From: Nomia melanderi
Lineage: Eukaryota > Arthropoda > Insecta > Hymenoptera > Halictidae
Direction: 5' to 3'
Assembly (NCBI RefSeq): GCF_051020985.1
Contig: NC_135003.1
Coordinates: forward strand, 6,999,501-7,063,500
DNA length: 64,000 nt
The translations under genes and the position numbers were made by a program. Below, piece by piece: positions 12,343 to 23,952 of this stretch. The first letter of the stretch is position 1. The number at the start of each line of letters is the position of its first letter. Under the pieces are notes generated by a model, which saw only the letters and a program-made list of their open reading frames with translations, made no database searches and was not told where the DNA came from.

Positions 12343-12836
12343 CACTAAACATACTGGCACTTTATGCATAACTATTCCTACCGTAATCAGTTAAATAATT
12401 TGTTATAAAATAAAGATAAACAAATTAAACGATATATTTTCTTAGTGGAAACAGAAACGAAAGAAAGGATAAAAACGAAAAAACTGATTAATTAGACAAT
12501 GTAAAAATTTATATAAAGTTAAATGGAAATACAGAATTTTAACCCTCTGCGCTCGACAGATGACTCTCAGTCACCAGTAGATTTGATATAGGAAAATTAT
12601 AGTCTTATATATGTAGAATATTACGCTTTATATAATGCATCGATATGTGAAATATTCAAATAAAATATCTTTGTTTCTCTATTGATGTACGTTTCCTCAT
12701 TAGTTAGTTTCAAAGAATGTCGTTTATATCTCACTGAAAAATATTGAATATTTCTAGTGAAAAAGTTCCGACTGTAAAGGGTTAACTCATATTGTAAATC
12801 CGGTCATTTGACCGGTTGTAGTACGTTCAGTGTTAA
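12339..12836 (+). mobile_element. TTAA-type MITE, family A, copy 1 (split by a nested MITE)
   Basis: Left end TTAACACTAAACATACTGGC, right end GTACGTTCAGTGTTAA. The two halves align with the intact copy at 14705-14963: blocks such as GTGGAAACAGAA, AAACTGATTAATT and ATATAAAGTTAAATGGA, then CCGGTCATTTGACCGG. They are separated by a 247-bp family B element inserted at a TTAA, where copy 2 still has the empty site. The family appears again at 27264-27530. Consensus end: TTAACACTAAACGTACCG. Confidence 0.88.
12539..12785 (+). mobile_element. TTAA-type MITE, family B, nested in family A
   Basis: Flanked by TTAA on both sides. Left end TTAACCCTCTGCGCTCGA, right end CTGTAAAGGGTTAA. The interior aligns well with 62925-63138 (GTCACCAG/GTCACCAC followed by GATTTGATATA, then ATCGATATGTGAAATATT and GAATATTTCTAGT). 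It lies inside family A copy 1, so it inserted later than that element. It has no coding capacity. Confidence 0.88.
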
Positions 12837-14704
12837 AGAAAGTTGTCACCTGGACATTTGACCAGCTGACCTGAGTCATATGGGCCTGTCGTCAATCAAA
12901 AAATTTCCCGTTCAGGAACTTTCATGTCTCAACAGCTGATAGGACGAGTCCAGCCGGTTTTCCGAGCGACGTAAAAGAACCGCGCCAGACGAATGACCCG
13001 TATTCCTGTAGAACGAGCGTGTACATACTACTCTCGACGCCGTACTTCTCATTCAGAAGTAGCTCGCGCTCCAGATCGAGCAGCACGCGAGCACGTCGTT
13101 TCCCGCCCGGGTTAACGTCTTCCGAGTTAGCTTTTTCTTTCAGTTCGGTTCTCCTTTTTCCAGCGCTTCCGTATGCACACGTATACGTTGATGTTTCAAC
13201 TTCCGGAAAGGCGATTCATATACGCGCAGCACTTCATTGATTCCTAAGCGAGATTTAATAACACTTTATGGAAAGCACGGAGGTGCTAGGGGTGTTTTAT
13301 GGTTTTTTCGAGTTTCCTTCTTAGAGTGGCAGTAGTAATTACATCCTGAAACGGTTTGCAAATCGTTGTTCTATAGGTTGTTTTGGTATCGGGTAGTTAT
13401 TCGGGTATAATACTGTGCATTCTACGTTTATAATACCTTTTGCATCCTACGTTCTAAAAATAAAAGTAATTTAGGGTATTCAGTTTAGATTAATAGAAAC
13501 AGGTTAATTTACATTTTCTTTCTACAGAAAGTGAAGAATTTTTATGTTCGTCTGGACGATGCTTTTCACAGTCGTAATGCGAGTATATTTTCATTTTTAT
13601 AATACGTTACAGGCAATTATACCGCGCCATGGAAATAAATTAAGTTGAAATTAAGAGAGTGGAAATTATTGCTGCATTTTCTTTCTAAAGGATGTTTCAC
13701 GAGCTTCTTCGTAACTTTCGTGCCGCTCCCTGCACCAGCTACCGCGATGAGTTTCTTTAATAAATTCGAGGCAATCACATCGTAAAAAGGAATTCAGTAA
13801 ATTAAGTTCGAGTTAACAGGAGCGAATTAATCTTCCAGGTGGCACGGTCAAAGGAAAATGCGCCGGTATACCTGGCAAGGTGCAGGCAGTGAATGTACCT
13901 ATGTATGAGCACACGGGATCGGGCGCAAAGGAGAACTAATAATAATACAAATTAACCATTAGGCTTAAAAAGAAATATTTTAATTTACTTTATTTAATAC
14001 TCCACGAGTTTGAATATCGTTTACTCGATACTTCAATTTTAGTCACTTCATCTCTCAATTATCCCAATATATCTCATTTCAAATCAAATTATTCGATTCA
14101 CAACAAATCCTTATATAAACTTCACTAAAAGAAGAGACAAAAATTTCTAAAGCATAGGATTGCAACATTTATAATAAAAATCGTAAAACTTGGAGACAAC
14201 GCTGATCACGGTGTCACAAGATAATTTATAAATCCTGAGAATCTAATGATCTAACTTCATTGAAGAACAAAGTATTATCATCCAAAGAAGAACGATCCTC
14301 CCTTTTTTAATGAAACACGCTTGAGGAAAAGGACCGAATGAGAATGAAGATAATAGCAGTAAGGAGAGACTGAAGGTTTCTGACAAATCCCAGTGCAAAG
14401 ACGACGAAACGGGAGCGAGTAATACGGATGTCTGCGTGAGGAAGTTCCGCGAAAATGGAATGGAATATTTTTTCCGGGCGACGTGAAGGATGTGATCGAC
14501 TCACCGAGCCAATGAATTTCGGGAGCATTTACGTTCGGGATTCAATATCCGTGGACTTGAAGTTACATTTCATCATGATGTACCTCTATTGTTAGATTAT
14601 CCCACGGATTCCGTAGAACGATTGTTCTACTTTAAACTCCAATAAAAAAATCATTCTGAATGAAACTGCGGAAGCAAAGTAACATATATTATACGAAACC
14701 ATGA
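12837..14704. other. Non-coding stretch
   Basis: CpG-rich at about 12880-13240, AT-rich for the most part after that. A decayed palindrome, CTGGACATTTGACCAG (about 12850-12865), resembles the GGTCA/TGACC palindrome of the adjacent family A element. No gene is supported. Confidence 0.4.
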
Positions 14705-14963
14705 TTAACACTAAACGTACCGACACTTTGTATACATGTATTTCTATCGTAATCAGCCAAATAACTGGTTACAAAAGGTAAACGAGTTAGATGATAAATT
14801 TGTTTAGTGGAAACAGAAGCAGACGGAAAAGCTTAAATTAAAACACTGATTAATTCGATAATGTAGACATTAATATAAAGTTAAATGGATGAAGGAACAC
14901 GTAGAATTTTAAACAAAATTTTAATACCGGTCAGTTGACCGGTCGCGGGGCGTTTAGTGCTAA
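14705..14963 (+). mobile_element. TTAA-type MITE, family A, copy 2 (intact length)
   Basis: Starts TTAACACTAAACGTACCGAC and ends CGGGGCGTTTAGTGCTAA, with the right target site one base off TTAA. Near the right end it carries ACCGGTCAGTTGACCGGT, a palindrome with a 2-base spacer. At 259 bp and uninterrupted, it is the reference for the split copy at 12339-12836. Confidence 0.88.
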
Positions 14964-17579
14964 CATTCCACTCTCAAAAGCTCCAAGCCATTCATAATTT
15001 TTAGTTCTCATTATTCCTCTATTTAAAATCGATGTCTACAGAAACTACAGAAACTTATAATTCTTACTTTCCAACAAATCATTCCATTTCGTTTAAAATT
15101 CAAAGTCACCCAACAATTTCTCTTACTCAACAAATCTTTCGCAAAGTTATCAACCCAAGAATAAACCAACTTGACCCTCACCCTCAACCAAGAAAAAACT
15201 CGTCCGCAAGCATAAGGAACATCCATTCATCCCAAACGTCTGAACGCTTCCACCCAAACGAACACCTTTCGTAATCTCACCTACTGGTTACACAACTCGC
15301 AATCAATATTTCCATTTCGTTACATCGTGCAAACAGCCGGGACCGTTTCGCGGGCGCGTTTCAAACTGCGGAGTCCGCGGACTCGGGCGAACGGGCAAAT
15401 TACGCGAGCCGACGCATAACTTGCCGCGTTCCAGCCGTGTTAACGGGTGAAACGAGGTAGAAAAAAAGTAGAAGATACGGTTTCAGTCAAATATTTACCG
15501 TAGCCAATTAGCCGCCGGCAGAACGACAAGCGAGGCTCGAGGGTGGGCTCCCGCGGACGCGTTTCCGGCCGTTTAATGGTAAATTCGAGGACCATGCGCG
15601 GCCGCCAAGTGATTTCCGCGACGGCGACGCTGCTGCTTGCTACTGCTGCGTCAACTCGTTTGCACTTCCGGTTCCCCCAGCGTATGGAAGCGGAGGACGC
15701 AGTTCATGCAGCCCTTAAAGAGACTGCCCTCAAAGGACGCGTCGAGTGCGTTACCGTGTACCCACGAGCTCGTGTCTCTCGACTTGGACAACAAAGCCGT
15801 GGAAACGCTGCAGCAATGTGATTGGACCAGGCAACAAGGAAAAATTTACTACAGTTGCTGGTAGTTAGTAAACGAACGAAAATAATTTGTGTTCAATTGT
15901 TTTGTCTGTAAGGTTTCGAGAGGACTTTAATTTGTTGATTGGGCTGGATGAGTTGATTCGATTCCTCATTCGTTTGTGTACCGCTAAATCACTTGATGGC
16001 TAGACTCAGTAATTCAACCGATTGACCATTGATTGAGCTTTCACTTTTTCTTGCTCAATTCTTTGTTCGTTTTATTCCCTAGTTACTGATATTTTCGATT
16101 ATTGATTTAGTATTCATCGATAAGTTTATACGTAACTAATCGAAACTATAAGACTGTGGACTAAAAATACATGTCATCTTCTAACTGTATTGTTACCTGT
16201 GCTTTGATTTAATTGGACGTTTTTCTGGTTCCTGTAATTGGTGAGGTAATATTGTAATCAGGATGGTTGTAAGTTACATAAACGAAGTTTTCTATGTAAT
16301 TTTCAGCGCCAGAAGCTATTTACCCGTTGACCTTTGGAGAAAGTTTGGGTAACTTCACTTGCTCATTAACGTGTCGCAGTAACACTAGGAATTAGGCAAC
16401 TATGCCTAACTTTAACGATTAAACTTCTTGTTTCTGGGATAAAGTAGTTGGTGTCTTATTTCTGAGAAAATGTAAAGCAAATCGGTATACAGAAGGATCA
16501 AGAGAAGCGTTATTATAATAGAAGTTACATTCAAAGTAACTTCTTATGTCTGAACGAAGAGTCTTCTCAAGTATTCTTCCCATTATAAAATTACAGAATT
16601 ACGAAATTACGAAATTACCACAAAAGAAATAAAAGTTTCGTTTATAATTTCCGATTATCATTCTGTACGTGTTCCTTATTTTCTAAGTAATCGCTGGTAC
16701 AAATTTCCCGTTCACTGTCTTCGAACAATGCTTCCAAAGACACCCCCTCAAAGTTTTCCCTCCCACAAGATTCGAGGAGCTTGAGTAGCACTTCGTTAAT
16801 TACCGAACGGTACAACGGTGAGGGGTGGCGTTAACGTTCGCGAACATCGGCGAGGTGCATTCCACCCGCGGCCATCTTCATTTCGGGTTTGCCAGCCGAG
16901 TTTCGATAGCGGCTGGGAACAGACGGGACTTGTGAAGAGGCTTTTAGATGTCGATGCGCGGCGTGCAGCTGGCGTAAAACTTAAGAGTTTATCTGCCACT
17001 AAGCCACGAGAAAGGATCAATCGAGTTTCAGGATCTTTTTGCAAATTTTCGTCCTCCATATAAAGCTATTCATTTTTATTTAACTTGTTGTTAACAACAT
17101 TCTACGGTATCGACGATCAATGCATTGATTACGAGTCCATAGGAAGACCCAATGTCCATATGTAACCCAATATTGTAACAACAAGCCATGATAACGGTTC
17201 AATGTGTTGGAATTTTCGGAAAATTTCCTGTTTCCACGCGATCCACTGATTTTAATATGAGAGTAAATTTAATTTAACTGTTAATAGCATTTTACGATAT
17301 AGATTCTCGATAGATTACTTGCGAATCAATAACAGCAACACAAAACTTACTTTCCGTTATATTTTGAAAAATTACGTAGGACCTCGATTAACCGAGTTAT
17401 TTCTAATAGATCATTTTGATTATGTGGATCGTTCGAAGTCTTTGTAATCTACAAATTAAATAATTCGGATTATTAGATTGTATCTCAAGATATATAAATT
17501 ATGCAAACATACTTTAAACAATCTCTTTTTAACTTCTCATTTATATTCACTGATAATCAGTCTATTAAGTCGAATAATT
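14964..17579. other. Non-coding stretch
   Basis: AT-rich with CpG-rich islands at about 15290-15830 and 16790-17060. Open frames of about 75-90 codons in the islands overlap in several phases and show no recognisable domains. Nothing else was recognised. Confidence 0.45.
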
Positions 17580-17703
17580 ATGGTTCTGCTGAATTTCACT
17601 TCATCATTTTGTTCGATAGTTCTTATTTTTATTACATTTTTGTTTATCCAGTTTTCCTTTTCTCAATGTTGGTTTCAGTTGTGCTTAAAAAGAAAATCGC
17701 CAG
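17580..17703 (+). other. Weak candidate first coding exon with a signal-peptide-like start
   Basis: Seen: an ATG opens a frame of 41 codons, with a hydrophobic core at about residues 12-25 (IVLIFITFLFIQFS) after a short polar start. A Gln-Cys segment (QCWFQLCLKRKSPG) follows, and then CCAG|GTAAGT, a full consensus splice donor. Inferred: this could be the first exon of a small secreted protein or peptide precursor. Against this, hydrophobic frames arise easily in T-rich DNA, no downstream exon was found, the family is unknown, and the same T-rich tract can also be read as a splice acceptor region (TTTCAG at about 17681). Treat it as a lead only. Confidence 0.12.
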
Positions 17704-19219
17704 GTAAGTTTGTTGCTCAATTTCTTGCATCGCAGTTGCACCACACTTCGGCGATGCGTTTTCCCCTTAAACTCAGGACACCGACCGCGAAACCGCCCCC
17801 GGGAGCAAGCTGCGTGGACGGAATGATATTATAAGCGATTAAAGTTCGACTTATCGGGAATACTAAAGGAACTCCTGTGGCGGTCGTTCGCGAAAGATGC
17901 ACTCCGCGTCTGAATATGCAACGCGCTATGGAAAATGGAGAGCGCCGCGCGGCGGCCATCGAGCGCGCGCACCTGCATTCTTGAAAAAGGGAAACGGTGT
18001 TTCGTCGGGGAACGCGGGAAATTCCACACGGAATACCGATAAAACGGGAAACTTGGCGCGCGATGAATTTATAATTAATTCCTGTGCAACGAATGTTAAG
18101 CCTCCAGCATTCAGTGAAGCTTTCGAAGCTGTTGTTCAAGGAACTTTCTTCGCTTACTTCTAGCTACGGTTAATCCTAGAAAAGAACCGACTGTTTTTGT
18201 ACTGAATTATTCAATTAAAACTTGGAATTTTTGTAAAGAGAGAAATTATAATTAATTCTTAGATCTTTTCTTGGAGCTATTCAAATGAATATTAAATTAC
18301 GGTGGAGTTAATTAGTGAAAAAATTCTGTGAAAGTTTACTGTTCATTTTACTGAAGGTTTTTCTGAAATTCAAAAAGTATTGAATCAGTGTGCAAATGCA
18401 TTCAAATTATCGTTTATTCTTACAGAAAAATAGATTTCCTTACTTTCAATATCAATAATCGACCGTAATCGAAGCGCCAATCGAGTGTATACCTCAAGGC
18501 CACTTTCCAACCGCAGTAATTCAAGATCGTAATGGCGGCGCGCATTACACAATACCCTCCCCCCAGTAAAACTGGCCGCTTAATTAAATACAATTCGAAT
18601 GTTTCAACGGGATTCGCGGCGGCGACGTCGCCGGCACTAATGCAAAATATATCATTTCAATTTGTATGCAAATTAACGCGTGTATTTTGATTATATCAGC
18701 CCGGCCTTTATTACAGCGTCGAGCGACTGCAATTTGTATGCCTTTTTCTCCCTCCGCCGCATCCGTTCCGTTCCGTTCCGTTTTCACCGACCCCTGCCCT
18801 CTACTTCATTCTTCTATTTTTCTCCCATTTTTCCCCGGATGTTCCACGCTCCCCGGTCCGTTTAATAAATATTAATTAAAACGTCTTTTAATTACATTAA
18901 TGGGAGCGCCGATTCTGCGCGTGCACGCGACAAGATCCGAACCGGTCCGGCGTCGAGTCAATTGAAATATGCGTAATTGCATGATTCCGTGAAGAAAAAC
19001 GAGAAACATGCATAGACAAAAATAGGAAAGACGGAAAAATCTTCTCCCTCTCCATTTAGGAAATTAAAATTCTCGTTTGAAACCAGAAACATTAACAATA
19101 ATATGATTTCGAAAACGAGGAAGAAGTTCTGAATGAATTCGTCGGAAATCCATCTAAATTCTAATGAAAAAGATTAATCAAGAGCATTTAGCTTATTTCG
19201 TTCGAAGAACGTGATATAT
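17704..19219. other. Non-coding stretch with possible regulatory sequence
   Basis: CpG-rich at 17740-18090 and again around 18480-18960. The second island contains ATGCAAAA, a perfect POU-type octamer ATGCAAAT (18666-18673), short TTCCG repeats (about 18764-18783), several TAAT cores (18861-18902) and the 12-bp palindrome CGCGTGCACGCG (18918-18929). This could be an enhancer. No gene is supported. Confidence 0.35.
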
Positions 19220-19465
19220 ATGAGTCGCTCAGAAGCCAGTGCAGTTAAATCAATTTTTTGATATTTTCTGATTTTTATAAATTTTAATAGAATAAATAAT
19301 ATTCCTTTTAGTTTTCAAAGGATTTACTCGTTTCTTCGTTTTATCTAGGTCAGAAAGCCCTTCTTTTTATAGCTTCTGAATACTTTGTACAATAATTTCA
19401 AAAGCCATTACATTAATTTTCTCAATGTTTGTTTTCGTAACCACATTGGCTTCTGAGCGACTCGT
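19220..19465 (+). mobile_element. Palindromic MITE, family G, copy 1
   Basis: Left end ATGAGTCGCTCAGAAGCC; the right end read in reverse is ACGAGTCGCTCAGAAGCCAA, and the inverted repeats extend to about 28 bp. The whole length aligns with 61531-61789 (TTTTTTGATATTTTCTGATT, TCAGAAAGCCC and TATAGCTTCTGAATA). There is no coding capacity. GTGAT occurs on both outer sides, but a definite target duplication could not be fixed, so the superfamily is open. Confidence 0.85.
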
Positions 19466-20461
19466 GTGATGATTGTAAGCGAGGAAAGAAGGGTGGTCGG
19501 TGTAAGGAAGCTTGAAAAAATTCTATCACTCGAAAAAATCCTGCATCCCCCGCCGGGGAAAAAGATGGAAGACAAAAATGGCGGATATTTGGTCGCGTCG
19601 CGCGGAGAGCGAGGAAGCCGTGGAAGAGACGAGAACCCTCGGCAAGCCGCGCGCGCAATTAGAAGCTGCAACCCGAGGTCGTCTCGTTGCGGGGCTGGGC
19701 GGCCGAGACGTTCATAAATACACCCCGACCGGGGCCGCTATTTGCGAACGTTAATAAGCGTGTATACCGGCCTCGAAACGCCGCCGCCGCTGTTCATCCA
19801 ACGACGGGGCTGCGGTCTCGCGATTCCGCCTGTGGAACGCTCGCTCGCCGAATGGCCGTGGGGGTGGTAGCTGAAATTAACACGTTCGTTACGATGACAG
19901 TGGTTACTGGCACACGACGGTGGGCCCCGCTTTTCGCGCGATGCTTCGATAGGCCGCGGTGGACGAGACGCGTTTACCTGTCTGTACAGCAAGTAAGCTT
20001 CCTTTTGTTGCACTGTAATTGGACTGAGGGTCTTCATATTTATGGGGGTTATAAATACCGAAGAATAGTAGGAAATGTTGGTGATGTATGGAACTTGTGC
20101 GAGGTGTTTGGTTGCTCTCGTGAACAATGAGATTTAGTTAGTCTCCTTTTTACGCGGTAAATTAGAACTCTATTCACGCGATAATTTCTATGCTTTAATT
20201 TACGCAATCTGAATTAGTAACACCGAATAAAATGTACTTTTATTTTCTGAAATGCCATTATCATACTTTAAAACTTATACCAACTTTTCTTTCCAATATT
20301 TTGTTTCGTCTTGTATCGATAGACTACACGATTTTCATTCGCGTAAAACGAATCCACGTGGAATGAATTTTTGCGTAAACCGAGGGTCTGGTGTACTTAT
20401 TTATGTAATAAGGAAGATCTTTAAATTAATTGTATAGACATTGGGTTATAGGTTTTACACA
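19466..20461. other. Non-coding CpG-rich stretch
   Basis: Mostly CpG-rich (about 19530-19990), with open frames overlapping on both strands and no recognisable protein. AT-rich from about 20130. Nothing else was seen. Confidence 0.45.
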
Positions 20462-20512
20462 TTGGCACTAAAACTACCGAGAAGTTAAACTGATCTTTTG
20501 AAACTCAAAGTA

Positions 20513-20547
20513 CAGTCTGTTTGACAAGAGCGTGTACGGCAAAACTC
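20513..20547. repeat. Left terminal inverted repeat of the Tc1-like element
   Basis: Thirty-five bases starting CAGTCTGTTTGACAAG, preceded by the TA target dinucleotide at 20511-20512. Three mismatches to the right end: positions 3, 24 and 26. Confidence 0.95.
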
Positions 20548-20673
20548 TTACCTGCGATGCCTTAGGTAGGAAATTCCACTTCAAGCAGGTAACTTGAATG
20601 TTTCCCTAAGATGCTTTGTACAAAAAACCCTCAGTTGTTGATCGAGCTTATTCGTAAAACGACGTATTTCATT

Positions 20674-21672
20674 ATGAGTGCCGCGTACGCATCACGTTAC
20701 GAAGCAGTGTTTCTGTGTTCCCATCCTAAAGGACCAAAAATGTCATACACGGCGGCTGCTAAATACATGAAGAAATCGAAGACATTTGTTAGTAAGTGGG
20801 TGAAACGATATTTGGAGGTCAAAAACGTCGATGACCTACCAAATCATGGCACTAAGTCAAAGACGACGAAGAAAGAGGATAAATTGATTTTACGCGAATT
20901 CGAGAAGAATCCCCGTCTATCGTTACGTAGTGGACAGGCAGTTTTATGTAGAAAGGGTTTGAAATTGTCATGTGATACGATAAGAAGACGATTATTGGCA
21001 AATAATGTGAAATTTAAAAGCACAATAAAGAAACCGCTACTATCCGAGAAACATGTCACAAAAAGACTCGCTTGGGCGAATGAAAATTTGAACCGTGATT
21101 GGGACAATGTAATTTTTTCGGACGAAACTTCTTTTTGGGCACATACTTTTATAACCCATACCTGGTGTACCCACGCCAATAAACTCCTTCGGCGAACCGT
21201 TAAACACCCGGTAAAGGTGCATGTTTGGGGTTGCTTCTCGAAGCAGGGATTCGGTACTTTGCACGTATTCACTGACAATTTAAACGCTGCCAAAATGGTC
21301 AAAATCTATCAGAGAGCCTTATTACCATCTGCCCAGAGGTGGTTTATAAGAAATAATAAACACTGGCTACTGCAAGAGGATAATGACCCAAAACATCGAA
21401 GTCGACACTGTACAGCCTGAAAAGAGGAAAATCACATCGATGTACTAGATTGGCCTTCACAGTCGCCGGATGCAAATCCAATAGAAAATTTTTGGGCAAT
21501 CATGAAGATCAAGCTCAGAGGAAAGAAGCTCAACACGATCAAGAAGCTGATTCATCAAATTCGATTGGTATGGAGGTCCTTATCTCGTGATTATGCGATT
21601 ACATTAGTAGAAAGTATGCCTCGAAGATGTAAATTAATTATTGATAATGGCGGTGACTGGACACAATATTAA
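20674..21672 (+). pseudogene. Tc1-like transposase with one in-frame stop
   Basis: Transposase that would cut out and paste its own element by binding the terminal repeats. The frame from ATG 20674 spans 332 codons to TAA 21670-21672, the usual length for Tc1-like proteins. Residues 1 to about 110 are Lys/Arg-rich with helix-turn-helix-like segments (AAAKYMKKSKTFVSKWVKRY). The catalytic triad is visible: D150 in IFSDETSF, D236 in QEDNDPKH and E271 in SPDANPIENFW. The last two have 34 residues between them, giving DD34E. Codon 249 is TGA (21418-21420), where Tc1 relatives often have Trp, so one base change from TGG would explain it. No frameshift is seen. An in-frame ATG lies 63 bases upstream (20611), but the conserved-looking part starts at 20674. 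The protein as encoded would end before the third catalytic residue, so this copy is probably inactive unless the stop is read through. Confidence 0.93.
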
Positions 21673-21745
21673 TAATAAAGCATCTTAGTATACACCATAA
21701 AGAATTTGTGTATTTTTTTCGAACCCGATATCCTAAATAGTTTTC

Positions 21746-21780
21746 GAGTTTTGCTGGACACGCTCTTGTCAAACAGAGTG
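21746..21780. repeat. Right terminal inverted repeat of the Tc1-like element
   Basis: Inverted counterpart of the left repeat, ending CTCTTGTCAAACAGAGTG and followed by the TA target dinucleotide at 21781-21782. Confidence 0.95.
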
Positions 21781-21947
21781 TAGATACACCTCAATAGATA
21801 CACCTTGAATTGATTTAAAACTCAGTTTGCGTACTGCTAAATCCATTTCTGTAATAATGTCTCAGAGAAACATCTATTACCTTTTTAATAACTGCAGAAA
21901 GAAGAAATCGAGAATAGGTTATTCCCGTCTGGTAGTTTTAATGTTAA

Positions 21948-23952
21948 GCATCTATGATATTTAAAAATAAGACTACTCATCCAATAAGATAGCAATTTTC
22001 ACTACAGACTACATTACAACACCAGAGATCTCAATAATCAATGAAACCCATTAAAAATCAGATTCAAAGATCTACGATAGCAAGCGTACTCGATCATTTC
22101 CACGAATCCAAACTCCCCGCGAAACGCAGACGTCGTAGAGCCCGAACGCTTGGTGTACAGTTCAGAAACAACAACGACACAGCTACATACCTGCTGTTTA
22201 CCTCGTGCCTTTCCGACTAACCAGCATTAACTATTTCGCCACGCGGAACATCAAACGCGTTGCGTTTGCGTTGCCGTGGGACCCGCGTACAGGGTGAACG
22301 AGAGAGGCAGAGACGCGCAAACTTGCGGTACCCGACAACGACTGTTTACACTTTCTTGGCCGTGCGTTTCGCAAACGAGTGACACATTCTCAAGAAGTAA
22401 ATACGCGGGACGTGGGAGGAGAGAGAAAGGGTCGGGCGTCGTGTACCGGAAGTTACGAGGGAACTTCCGCGGCGGGCAAACAAAAAGGTTCGTTTCTGGC
22501 AAACACGCGTGCCGAGCGCCCCTGCGCCACGCGCGCACGTTTTCTCTGGCGGAATGTTAGCACGCCCCGTAAGGCAAACGCCGCGCGCGATCTCTGGCCA
22601 TTCTTCTATTTGACAACGGCTCCACGGCAGCCTTTTCCGCGCCAGCGCGTGAAAGTAGTTCGAAAGTGTCGGAAAATGTTCAGAACGAACAGCGCATCTC
22701 CCTAGAAATCTTCGTACTCGCGGATTATTTCTTACAAATCGGAATAAGTGGCCATTTTTCTGCTTGACAAAGGTTCCGAGCTCGCCTTTTCCGCGCTATC
22801 GTTGCTCACTGGCGATAGATTTCTATGTAAATTCACGGATTCCCAGATTACTTCACGCGTGTCGGAACAGGGAAAATGTGTCTTAGATTCTTGTACGAGG
22901 AATAAAATGGAAATGCTACACAGTATTTGAATATTAACGATAAAAGGGAGTGTTAATAAATAAATCGCGGTCGACGATAAAACTCGAAGAACACAGTGTC
23001 CATGCGCCTACGCCATATTCCTACCCACTCATTATCCCTGATAAGTCGGAGCACCTAAACCCGGCCTCCTTTTTGCAGCAGCTATATTTTTTATCTCGCT
23101 TCCGTGATAAACCGGTTTGTTGCCCCTGGCTCCGAAAAAATGCACTTCGCGTTGCAGAAGGGAACGAGCCCAGCGACGAGATTTCACGCGGAGAAACCGT
23201 GGCGGAACGCGCTAATTTTGACGGGACAAATGCGAGCACGGAAGGCCTCAGCAGCTCAACGGAATTCCTTAAAAATTCGCAATAAAGGGGAAACACGCGG
23301 GTTCTCTGCGTCGCAACGATCTGTCGCCCAGCGCGTGCACGCTGGCCGCTTGATAAAAAGCACTTAAGTCGTATCCACCCTTTGATCTTGAAGCGAGGCT
23401 CGCGTGCGGCTGGCAATAAATTCTGCTTTCGAACCCCGGGACACGAAAGCTCCGGGCTTTTGCCTCCGCTCGCCAGCTTTTTTCCCCCTTCTGCCTCTCG
23501 TTCTTCGCGATCCGGCCGTCAGCCGGCTTCCCAGGTCGAGCTTGAGATCTTGTTCCGCCACGTTGGCCCAGCGCGTGCTGTTCACGATAGAAAGTCGCGG
23601 CCCCGGGATACATGCTTCTTTCTCGAATCAGTTACGTTGACGCCGATGCTTGCCCGGCCAGAGCAGTTTCGCGCGACGGAATCCACGTAACGATTTTCCT
23701 TTGCGATAGTCGGGGTTGGTCTTGAATAACGATCGGGTAATTGGATTCGCGGATTATGTGTATGTATATTTAGGTGACTGGGGAAAAAGGATTTGAAATA
23801 TGATTGTAGGATTGTGTAAGATTTGAATGAATAATTTTATTACCTTTTCGTAGCTGTGTATGCTGACTCGGTTTTCGAATATGACAGTTGGAATATTGAT
23901 TTGTAGCTTTGTCATCGAAAATCTAGGTTTCCCTTTCATCCATCTACTGCTT
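21948..23952. other. Non-coding stretch with two CpG-rich islands
   Basis: CpG-rich at about 22080-22720 and 22960-23700, where many frames on both strands stay open for 75-130 codons without recognisable motifs. AT-rich from about 23750. No gene is supported. Confidence 0.45.

Larger units (their letters stand above)
20513..21780 (+). mobile_element. Complete Tc1/mariner-superfamily element (Tc1-like, DD34E)
   Basis: A 1,268-bp element with 35-bp terminal inverted repeats that match at 32 positions (left end CAGTCTGTTTGACAAGAGCG, right end in reverse CACTCTGTTTGACAAGAGCG). TA lies directly outside each end, the Tc1/mariner target duplication. Just inside the left repeat, TTACCTGC (20548-20555) faces GCAGGTAA (20585-20592), a subterminal hairpin. 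One transposase frame fills most of the element, with AATAAA (21674-21679) just after its final stop. It is inserted in a family K MITE. Confidence 0.97.
20462..21947 (+). mobile_element. TTAA-type MITE, family K, interrupted by a Tc1-like element
   Basis: The left part begins TTGGCACTAAAACTACCGAG, where the TTAA has decayed to TTGG. The right part ends GTCTGGTAGTTTTAATGTTAA. With the 1.27-kb insertion removed, the pieces total about 216 bp and align with the intact copy at 12135-12342, including TCAGTTTGCGTA, TGCTAAATC and the inverted ends. The family K copy is therefore older than the Tc1-like insertion. Confidence 0.85.

Noticed and set aside
17664..17703. Similarity of the C-x-F-x-x-C segment to CNMamide-type neuropeptides
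   Set aside because: Only the Cys spacing is alike. The amidation signal and the expected position at the end of a precursor are absent.
20844..21302. 152-codon minus-strand frame
   Set aside because: A shadow of the transposase gene on the opposite strand.
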